This document shows positions 31,501-36,282 of a stretch of 36,282 nucleotides of DNA, in pieces. Both the position numbers and the translations under genes were made by a program. The stretch is from an uncultured Porphyromonadaceae bacterium (GTDB taxonomy: Bacteria; Bacteroidota; Bacteroidia; Bacteroidales; Muribaculaceae). The notes under the pieces are model-generated. The model saw nothing but the letters and a program-made list of their open reading frames with translations. It was not told the origin of the DNA and did no database searches. The stretch spans positions 1 to 36,282 of the forward strand of contig UQLL01000026.1 in assembly GCA_900541835.1 (NCBI GenBank), in the 5' to 3' direction. Positions within the stretch are counted from its first letter, which is position 1. The number at the start of each line of letters is the position of its first letter.

Positions 31501-33066
31501 TTCACCATCGATGCAAGCAATGTGCTTCATGACCGTTCGCTCGGCACCGCCGACGGAACTGTGGGCGTGATGGTGTTCGAGCTGGGCGGCAGCGCCGGTG
31601 CCTGGACGCTTACCGCCGACAACTACATCAAGCCCGCGGATGGCGTGCAGAACGCTGACGAGCCTGCACCGGGCAATCAGGTCAAGCTGCATGAATTCAG
31701 CAAAGGCTACAACTTCAGCATGACTACCGAGAACTCGCCTCTGAAGATTACTTTCGAGGGCAACCAGGCCAAGATCACCACCACGGAGATGGAATCTGCC
31801 GGATATGTGGTGAAGTTCAACAGCAACTCCAGCTGGATTGGCCTGTCGAAGACGACCAACGACTATCCGATGGTGCAGCTGTACGGGTACGAGCCGTTGG
31901 CTAAGCCGGAGGCTGTGGTGGTTACCTATACCAAGGTCAAGGATGGCGAGGCTCTCGCTACCGAGGACTGTGGTGAGTACACGGCCATAAATGAGTCGAA
32001 GATTACCGTGAGCAGCAAGAACGCCACTCAGATTGACGTCAACGGCACGAAGCATGACGCAGTCAACGGCGTGTACAGCTTCACCTCCGACGTGGACGAG
32101 ATCTTCATCGTCAAGGGCGTCAACGACGCCGGAGAGACTGCCGAGTACACCATCGAGATGCTGGTGGACTACGAGGCCGACAACGTGATGGACATGCAGA
32201 CTCTGTCGCGCAAGCAGAAGGACCGCGCCGACAAGAATGTGTGGGCTCCGGTGAAGTTCGTCGGCAGTGCGTTCATCCGCGGCCACTATATGATCGACGA
32301 GGGGCTGTCCGAGGTGTTGTGGATCGAGGATGCCAACGGCGATGCAGCCGCCATCTACGAGTTCGGCGACGAGTTTGCGACTCCGGGCCACTCCATCGAG
32401 AGCAACATGATGCTCAAGAACTTCAAGGTGCGCAGCGAGGACTACTACAACGCCACCGACCGCCGGATTATGCAGCTCATCTCCTGGCCGGAGGATGTGG
32501 AGACAGAGGTCGGCACCTACGACTTCGCCGCCTGGCTGCAGGGGCAGGAATATGCCACCGAGGCTTCGGCAAGCAACGAGTTCAGGCTGCAGAAGTTCCA
32601 GGGCGACATCACGTTCACTGCCGACGGCGGCACGCTGACGGTAGGTGAGAAGAGCATAGCCGTCACCAACGCTCTGAGCTTCAAGGCTGCCGGAGACAAG
32701 CAGAGCTTCGGCCGCACCGCCGAGGGTAGCTTCAACTGGTTGCCGGGTCGCGAATGGCTCACCGGGCAGACGAAGACCAATGCTCATGTGATTGGCTTCG
32801 TGATGCCTGAAGGCAATGGCTCCAACCTGAAGTATGTGGTTTATCCGGCCCAGATTACGGACAATGCCGGTAACATCACGGACGTTGACGGCGTGGAGAA
32901 CGACGGCGACGGCGTGTATGTGCAAGGTGGCGTGATCTACGCCCCGGCAGGCAGCCGCGTGTTCGGCCTCAACGGCGCACAGGTTAAGACCGTACAGGCT
33001 CTCAATGGCGGTGTCTACGTGGTAGTGACGCCGGATGGCCGGGCCGTGAAGGTGCTGGTGAAGTGA
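28552..33066 (+). CDS. Large modular surface protein with chitobiase-C-type repeats
   Basis: 1504 residues from the ATG at 28552, which opens a signal peptide (MRKLLLVMVMILSCLGFSRA); the frame reaches 81 bases further up without a reason to start there. Approximate modules: a beta-sandwich-like domain (24-167); three CHB_HEX_C-type repeats with Y-T-x-D-G-T-x-P (177-251, 408-497, 662-744); three copies of a module that begins with L-V/V-V, a short S/A-x-x-L-E and a Y-I-I-x-Y/V-K strand and ends in VQLY (about 257-402, 500-654, 933-1110); two Ig-like stretches (750-930); a unique region (1110-1440); and a tail of about 60 residues (GGVIYAPAGSRVFGLNG, then GGVYVVVTPDG and KVLVK) typical of type IX cargo. 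Function is unknown; carbohydrate binding or adhesion is a guess. The first third is clearly AT-richer than the rest. Confidence 0.9.
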   Translation: MRKLLLVMVMILSCLGFSRAAEASFTIKFSTSGTGELNSNSLLSSVSEGGANISKFTDVTKVYGGGTHTDCIRLASSNASSGTGKFTLHFAEGKKATKVVVRAMAYNSTTGSLKISTATPATQDIKGTDAADYEFTLNPNFTWTNLPFEVAGNKRIYISAITVYYETDGPVIEKTAKPSIIGDAIFTESTQVSISAAAGASIYYTLDGTTPTTQSTAYNAPFTLSATTTVKAIAQESGKDPSEIAEATFTKKLAGDYSLVTSIDELDEVSSYIIGVKNQNAAMSNAKSTGNIQQTSATIVENMLSPTESVMTFRLEKNAAGNWAFKADNYGDPNSPYIQNSTSTACKMGNTVTYFTISFDANKNIQIKSTGGRWIHAYNSGSTNDFRAYSSAASNSSEVQLYRLGSKVVQAPVISLSSDNVFVGEKVTVTIDKKNAEKVHYTTDGTTPSATVGTEYSVPFEITATTEGAIKVQAIGISEGIDPSSVAVATITVSKKEPIADGSWVVVNNASELEVGARYIIAYNGKAVSTAAVANSKLQSTDATVSNKGLLTPTDDMMVFTLGNGSATGKYILKSNNYNNSIADHYLTFGSFTSVNMTTEPSDLLLNYKTQSSADVAIQDAAGDRMLKGSNATPVVFGYYSATSGYHNVQLYKEVDSREACAMPTVTITPDAVVEGNEAKVTITAEAGASVRYTTDGTIPTATKGTEYTGEFTLTNLTANTTVKAIAYAEGKKNSAVAEATVTVTLKPRMPKVTWSVDGTTYTAENDGAYEVSAGTTLTITAVNGDKVKVTNLETEQSRTLDSPQTLTVNKDMMASFASVSGDMTSDELTAIFTIKKVMPETPVITWTKDGQAMTGVNDGEYDVYAGTQITVSSKNATKIVVADSENFDGEYDAPFTFTLYNDNMFTFTGKNADGTSSGVTVAYTIVERPKEMTYALVTDASQLKAGNKYVIAYKDDDDCVAVSNDGNWSVAKNQYRPVVRDGFTIDASNVLHDRSLGTADGTVGVMVFELGGSAGAWTLTADNYIKPADGVQNADEPAPGNQVKLHEFSKGYNFSMTTENSPLKITFEGNQAKITTTEMESAGYVVKFNSNSSWIGLSKTTNDYPMVQLYGYEPLAKPEAVVVTYTKVKDGEALATEDCGEYTAINESKITVSSKNATQIDVNGTKHDAVNGVYSFTSDVDEIFIVKGVNDAGETAEYTIEMLVDYEADNVMDMQTLSRKQKDRADKNVWAPVKFVGSAFIRGHYMIDEGLSEVLWIEDANGDAAAIYEFGDEFATPGHSIESNMMLKNFKVRSEDYYNATDRRIMQLISWPEDVETEVGTYDFAAWLQGQEYATEASASNEFRLQKFQGDITFTADGGTLTVGEKSIAVTNALSFKAAGDKQSFGRTAEGSFNWLPGREWLTGQTKTNAHVIGFVMPEGNGSNLKYVVYPAQITDNAGNITDVDGVENDGDGVYVQGGVIYAPAGSRVFGLNGAQVKTVQALNGGVYVVVTPDGRAVKVLVK

Positions 33067-33088
33067 TACTGTGACTTCAGACTACGAT

Positions 33089-33133
33089 AGGGCGCGGCCC
33101 GGCGGGAGACTGCCGGGCCGCGCTGCCCTTTTT
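33089..33133 (+). terminator. Terminator of the large surface protein gene
   Basis: A long stem, GCGCGGCCCGGC with GCCGGGCCGCGC, flanked by GGG/CCC pairing and followed by five T (33129-33133). Begins 23 bases after the stop codon. Confidence 0.9.
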
Positions 33134-33205
33134 GGGGGATGAGGGAATGCGCGGTGCAAAGGTATAGTGGCTGGAGGGAAGACTCCGAGGCGCATGCGGG
33201 GGCGT

Positions 33206-33244
33206 AAAAAGGAAGAGGGCTCGGCCGGATGGTCGCGCCCTCTT
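33206..33244 (-). terminator. Terminator of the small membrane protein gene
   Basis: AAGAGGGC (33213-33220) pairs perfectly with GCCCTCTT (33237-33244). On the minus strand the stem is followed by CC and five T (33206-33210). Confidence 0.8.
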
Positions 33245-33319
33245 GTGCGGTAGTGTAGTGCGTGTGTTTTTCAGTGTGTTTTTCGTCGTTTGTTTCCGAT
33301 TGGTCTCTGGTAGGGGGGC

Positions 33320-33532
33320 TTAGTTGCCGTTGAAGGAGCCGGTCATGTCTCCGAAGATGCCCATGGTCCACAGCCACCATACCAGGAGGAAAATCAGTAT
33401 AATGACTCCAAACCACAGCCACCAGTTGTTGATGCGGCGCGTGTTGCGGCGCTTGCGCTCCTTGCCGTCTGCTCTCAGCTTGTCGGCGATGAGGTCGGCA
33501 TTTTCTTGGTTCTTGTTGTTGTCATTAGCCAT
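33320..33532 (-). CDS. Small one-helix membrane protein, unknown function
   Basis: 70 residues. A charged cytoplasm-like N-terminal half (NKNQENADLIADKLRADGKE, then RKRRNTRR) is followed by one membrane helix rich in Trp, Ile and Leu (about 36-56) and a short Gly/Asn-rich end. By the positive-inside rule the N-terminus is inside. No family recognised. No convincing TAnnTTTG box was found upstream, but a proper terminator follows, which supports a real gene. Confidence 0.7.
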   Translation of the reverse strand: MANDNNKNQENADLIADKLRADGKERKRRNTRRINNWWLWFGVIILIFLLVWWLWTMGIFGDMTGSFNGN

Positions 33533-33600
33533 GATAGCGTATATTTTTAGGTTATTTTGATATTAGAACAACGTGGTGTGAAAAAAGGTTTAGCACCTAT

Positions 33601-33631
33601 GAAAAAAGCGCCGCGCTGAAGCGGGCGCCAA
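33601..33631 (-). terminator. Terminator of dnaB, built from a dispersed repeat
   Basis: On the minus strand the stem GCGCC-C-GC / GC-GC-GGCGC around TTCA is followed by six T (33602-33607). The stem sequence is the same 24 bases found in inverse orientation at 8342-8365, where no T tract follows. Confidence 0.75.
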
Positions 33632-33660
33632 ATGCTCAGGCAATGTACGGGCTGACTGGG

Positions 33661-33690
33661 GTAGGGGCGCACGGTTCGTGCGTCCGAGGG
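33661..33690. repeat. REP-like palindrome, copy D
   Basis: GTAGGGGCGCACG, GTT, then CGTGCGTCC, with one mismatch in a nine-base stem. It lies seven bases after the dnaB stop codon (minus strand). Same family as 1848 and 8261. Confidence 0.75.
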
Positions 33691-33696
33691 GAGGAC

Positions 33697-35262
33697 TCAG
33701 AATGGGACGTCGGGGTCGCCGGGAGCTGGCAGGATGTCCGGGCCTGATGGAGCCGGTGCGTGTGCCGGTCCGTTGGGCTGGGAGGTGGGCGACGACGAGC
33801 GGCGGGTGTTGAAGCGGGAGGGGATGGGAGAGGCGCCGGAGAGGGCGGCGCGGACGTTATGGTGCCCTTCGTCCCAGCTCTCGAACTTGGCGAACATGGG
33901 CACGAAGCGCAGCTTGACGTCGGCAGTGGAGCCGGAGCGGTGCTTGGCGATGATGAATTCGGCCAGGCCGCGGATGTCGTTGCCCTCGGCGTCCTCGCCC
34001 GACCTGGTGTAGTATTCGGGGCGGTGTATGAAGCAGACGATGTCGGCATCCTGCTCGATGGCACCGGACTCGCGGAGGTCGCTGAGCATGGGGCGCTTGT
34101 CCTCTCGGCTCTCGTTCTGACGCGAGAGCTGGCTGAGGGCGACGATGGGGATGTTGAGCTCCTTGGCCAGGGCCTTGAGGGAGCGCGAGATGGTGCTGAC
34201 CTCCTGTTCGCGGTTGCCGAACTTCATGCCTGTGGCCATCATGAGCTGCAGGTAGTCGATCATGATTATCTTGACGCCATGCTCGCGCACCAGGCGGCGT
34301 GCCTTGGTGCGCAGTTCGGTGATGCTCAGGCCGGGCGTCTCGTCGAGGTAGAAGGGTGCGCCGTAGAGCTGGTTCATGTCCTGGCGGAGGTTGTCCCATT
34401 CCTGGGGCGTGAGCTGTCCGCTCTTGATCTTTTCGCCCGGCAGGGAGCAGGCGTTGGAGATGAGGCGGTTGACCAGCTGCACGTTGCTCATCTCGAGCGA
34501 GAACATGGCCACGGGGGTTGCGAGGTCTACGGCCATCTTCTTTGCCATGGAGAGCACGAAGGCCGTCTTGCCCATGGCGGGACGGGCGGCGATGATTACC
34601 AGGTCGGAGTTCTGCCAGCCGCTGGTGATGCGGTCGATATCGGGGTATCCCGAGGCGAGGCCTGATACGCCGCCGGTGCGGTTGGAGGCTGCCTGCATCT
34701 GCATCATGGCCTGGTTGAGGACGGGGTCGATCTGTGTGACCTCGCGCTTTAGCTGTGTCTGCGAGATCTCGAACAGGGCCCCCTCGGCCTCCTGGAGCAG
34801 GTCGTCGACGTCGTTGGCCTCGTCGAAGGCCTTCCCCTCGATGGTCGAGGCGAAGGTGATAAGGCGGCGTGCCAGGTACTTCTGTGCCACGATGCGGGCG
34901 TGGAACTCTACATTGGCGGCCGACATCACGCGCGTGGTGAGCTCGGCGATGTATACCGGGCCGCCGACCTCCTGTAGCGTGCCCTCGCGGCGAAGCTCCT
35001 CGGTGACGGTGATCATGTCGATGGGCTGCTGCGTCAGTGCCAGTTGGGCTATGGCGTGGTAGATTTTCTGGTGGGCGGGTTCGTAGAAGCTGTCGGGCAC
35101 GAGCAGGTCGCTGACCTCCATGTAGGCGTCCTTCTCGAGCATGACGGCGCCGAGCACGGCCGCCTCGAGGTCGCGGTCGCGGGGCGGCAGCTTGCCGGTG
35201 GCGGAGGTGGGTACGGGTGTGGCGCGGGGCCTGAAGCCACGGTTGTCCTGGGGTGCGGGCAT
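33697..35262 (-). CDS. dnaB: Replicative DNA helicase
   Basis: 521 residues from the ATG at 35262. A TTG at 35286 is in frame but lies within the promoter -7 box, so it is not used. The N-terminal domain (about 25-130) begins with LPPRDRDLEAAVLGAVMLEKD. The RecA-like domain carries Walker A ARPAMGKTA near 226-234, Walker B IIMIDYLQLM, and SQLSRQNESRED with the arginine-finger region. The C-terminal 60 residues are a Pro/Ser/Ala-rich tail with no known role. It unwinds DNA ahead of the fork as a hexamer loaded with help from DnaA and a loader. Confidence 0.97.
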   Translation of the reverse strand: MPAPQDNRGFRPRATPVPTSATGKLPPRDRDLEAAVLGAVMLEKDAYMEVSDLLVPDSFYEPAHQKIYHAIAQLALTQQPIDMITVTEELRREGTLQEVGGPVYIAELTTRVMSAANVEFHARIVAQKYLARRLITFASTIEGKAFDEANDVDDLLQEAEGALFEISQTQLKREVTQIDPVLNQAMMQMQAASNRTGGVSGLASGYPDIDRITSGWQNSDLVIIAARPAMGKTAFVLSMAKKMAVDLATPVAMFSLEMSNVQLVNRLISNACSLPGEKIKSGQLTPQEWDNLRQDMNQLYGAPFYLDETPGLSITELRTKARRLVREHGVKIIMIDYLQLMMATGMKFGNREQEVSTISRSLKALAKELNIPIVALSQLSRQNESREDKRPMLSDLRESGAIEQDADIVCFIHRPEYYTRSGEDAEGNDIRGLAEFIIAKHRSGSTADVKLRFVPMFAKFESWDEGHHNVRAALSGASPIPSRFNTRRSSSPTSQPNGPAHAPAPSGPDILPAPGDPDVPF

Positions 35263-35283
35263 GGTATAGTCGAGTTGTGACTG

Positions 35284-35316
35284 CAAAGTTACGAAAATTT
35301 CGGCACAGGCCGCAAA
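35284..35316 (-). promoter_or_regulatory. Promoter of dnaB
   Basis: On the minus strand, TTTG (35313-35316), 21 bases, TAACTTTG (35284-35291). The start is expected near 35278-35280, about 16 bases before the ATG. Confidence 0.85.
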
Positions 35317-35350
35317 TCCGGGGCATATCGGCCGGAGGCCCGGGAAATAG

Positions 35351-35382
35351 GAGGCGGCGCGTCCACGCGGATGCGCCGCCTC
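35351..35382. other. Strong hairpin upstream of dnaB
   Basis: GAGGCGGCGC (35351-35360) pairs perfectly with GCGCCGCCTC (35373-35382). Neither side has a T tract. It may end the leftward small-ORF transcript or shield the dnaB promoter. Confidence 0.6.
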
Positions 35383-35431
35383 GTCGTAATCGTTTCCGGG
35401 CTGTCAGGCCGGCAGTGGGTTTGCGGTACCG

Positions 35432-35566
35432 CTACGCGGCGGAAGTTTCAAAGGCCGGCCCCGCAGTGGGGAAGGGTTTCATGGCATCAGATGCGGCGCC
35501 GGGGCGCCAGTGGCGATTAAGGCAATTGAGATAACGTCTTCTCTGTCGGTGGAAATTGATTTTCAT
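35432..35566 (-). CDS. Possible 44-residue basic protein
   Basis: Starts MKINFHRQRRRYLNCLNRHW and ends ETSAA, with an Arg-rich first half. Its ATG overlaps the stop of the preceding small ORF (ATGA), as in translationally coupled genes. A TACCTTTG box at 35585-35592 lies 18 bases upstream of the ATG but has no clear -33. No homolog is recognised and chance is a real possibility. Confidence 0.35.
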   Translation of the reverse strand: MKINFHRQRRRYLNCLNRHWRPGAASDAMKPFPTAGPAFETSAA

Positions 35567-35691
35567 GGTATCAGGCTTTTTCTGCAAAGGTAATACTCGA
35601 TTGGCGTCGTCTCACTGCGGGGCGGCCGGTATGTTAGGTCAGCGTATGGTCGTCGGCTGTGCCTTTGCCAGGCCGAGCCGGGTGTTTCCAT
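35563..35691 (-). CDS. Possible 42-residue protein upstream of the basic one
   Basis: Starts METPGSAWQRHSRRPYADL. The ATG at 35691 is about 16 bases from the expected start of a perfect promoter (35714-35745). Its stop overlaps the next ATG. It could be a leader peptide, a small protein or a chance frame in a non-coding RNA. Confidence 0.3.
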   Translation of the reverse strand: METPGSAWQRHSRRPYADLTYRPPRSETTPIEYYLCRKSLIP

Positions 35692-35713
35692 CGGGAATAC
35701 TCCTATTCCGTTG

Positions 35714-35745
35714 CAAAAGTACAATGAATATCCCGGGTTGCCAAA
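35714..35745 (-). promoter_or_regulatory. Strong leftward promoter upstream of the small ORFs
   Basis: On the minus strand, TTTG (35742-35745), 20 bases, TACTTTTG (35714-35721), a perfect match. The start is expected near 35708. About 350 bases separate it from the hairpin at 35351-35382. Confidence 0.82.
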
Positions 35746-35830
35746 TAAAATCGGCCTGAAATGCGGCAATATGTTTTATAACATGTTTTTGAAGCCCTGA
35801 CAGCCCCTAAACACCAATCCCAGGTGATAC

Positions 35831-35857
35831 AAAAAGCGCAGGCCGACTGACCTGCGC
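35831..35857 (-). terminator. Terminator of the small lipoprotein gene
   Basis: GCGCAGG (35836-35842) pairs perfectly with CCTGCGC (35851-35857); on the minus strand five T follow (35831-35835). It lies about 75 bases after the stop codon; a smaller stem (GCGCC/GGCGC, about 35910-35924) lies between. Confidence 0.85.
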
Positions 35858-35932
35858 CGTATCCTTGTGATTCATTGGGCAATCGGATGCTTCATAAAGG
35901 ATGCAGAGCGCCTTTACGGCGCCCGATTAGGC

Positions 35933-36130
35933 TCAGTAGCCCATGTAGTCGTAATAATAGTCGTCATAGTCGTCGGCGTAGTTGTAGCCGTCAAGGTCGG
36001 GGTCGTATTCCTGGCGCATCTGCTCGTAGCTGAGCGAGCGCGACGACGAGCAGGCGGTGGCGCCGATGCCCGCGAGCACCGCAAGCGCCCCCAGCAACAG
36101 CTTGCGCAGTGTGCGGTGGTGTGTCTTCAT
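35933..36130 (-). CDS. Small Tyr/Asp-rich lipoprotein
   Basis: 65 residues. A signal peptide of the lipoprotein type (RKLLLGALAVLAGIGATAC) ends in a Cys at about residue 27; the lipobox ATAC is imperfect but acceptable. After CSSSRSLSYEQMRQEYD comes a tail made almost only of Tyr, Asp, Gly and Asn (YADDYDDYYYDYMGY). Probably anchored in the outer or inner membrane. Function unknown; the acidic tyrosine-rich end could bind metal or contact cell-wall partners. No convincing promoter box was found upstream. Confidence 0.72.
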   Translation of the reverse strand: MKTHHRTLRKLLLGALAVLAGIGATACSSSRSLSYEQMRQEYDPDLDGYNYADDYDDYYYDYMGY

Positions 36131-36203
36131 ACCTTTATGACAACCACGGGCGCCCGAAAGTTTAGGCTCTGTTCCTCAAAAATATTAACGTCAGGGTCGC
36201 AGA

Positions 36204-36282
36204 TGTGCCTGGGATTCAGCCTTGCAACCGAAGGAGCATAGCGAGCTATGTGACTGAGGCAAAAGGCTGAAGCACAGGTGCA
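36204..36282. repeat. Large inverted repeat at the right edge
   Basis: The arm at 36204-36223 and the arm at 36263-36282 match in inverse orientation over 20 bases with five mismatches, including nine perfect inner pairs (TTCAGCCTT/AAGGCTGAA). Inside, CATAGC-GA-GCTATG forms the tip. The right arm reaches the last base of the window, so the element may be cut. Confidence 0.65.

Noticed and set aside
30388..32925. An 845-residue open frame on the minus strand inside the large surface protein gene
   Set aside because: It is antisense to a clear plus-strand gene with recognisable repeats. GC-rich third positions remove stops in the opposite frame. It is rich in His, Val and Gly and shows no family motif.
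33760..34665. A 301-residue plus-strand frame within dnaB
   Set aside because: Shadow of dnaB; Gly, Val, Ala and Asp-rich with no motif.
1..36282. CRISPR array, prophage or insertion sequence
   Set aside because: No regularly spaced direct repeats of the needed length, no transposase, integrase or phage structural gene was seen.

Overview
The window comes from a bacterium of the Bacteroidota, most likely a high-GC member of the Bacteroidales (Muribaculaceae-like). Three things support this. The promoters have the Bacteroidota form TTTG-N19-21-TAnnTTTG. Translation leaders are A-rich and lack strong Shine-Dalgarno sites. The gene content also fits: a type IX secretion plug-like protein, BspA-type leucine-rich repeat and chitobiase-C-type surface proteins, a DUF3109 protein, a fused GlmU-like protein, and a str cluster without tuf that runs directly into S10-spc-alpha.

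Layout. 1-376: leftward promoter for a gene outside the window, then a regulatory-looking leader. 377-1831: exported leucine-rich repeat protein. 1845-1920: palindromic repeats. 1991-3791: LytS/LytR-type two-component pair. 3796-3972: tRNA-Arg(CCG) on the minus strand with its own promoter and terminator. 4030-8216: a compact operon of ung, a C-GCAxxG-C-C cysteine protein, a type IX secretion plug-like protein, a DUF3109 protein and a GlmU-like enzyme. 8217-8414: dispersed repeats. 8415-27323: one uninterrupted ribosomal protein cluster (rpsL to rplQ, including fusA, secY, map, infA and rpoA) with a strong promoter at the front and a bidirectional terminator at the end. 27366-28133: a minus-strand, AT-richer orphan gene with a nucleotide-cyclase-like fold signature. 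28418-33133: a 1504-residue modular surface protein. 33206-33532: a one-helix membrane protein on the minus strand. 33601-35316: dnaB on the minus strand. 35351-35745: a possible unit of two overlapping very small ORFs on the minus strand. 35831-36130: a small Tyr/Asp-rich lipoprotein. The right edge is a large inverted repeat.

The core is ordinary translation and housekeeping machinery. The less ordinary content lies between genes. Four gaps in the ribosomal cluster (rpsL-rpsG, rplP-rpmC, rpsN-rpsH, rpsK-rpsD) carry strong GC-rich hairpins without T tracts, and rpsG-fusA carries an AT-rich one. These are candidates for regulatory or processing RNA elements. Other points of interest are the dispersed palindromic repeat families, the helically phased direct repeats before the leucine-rich repeat gene, the cyclase-like orphan, the composition shift inside the large surface protein, and the small-ORF unit upstream of dnaB. 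No CRISPR array, prophage, insertion sequence or defence cluster was found.
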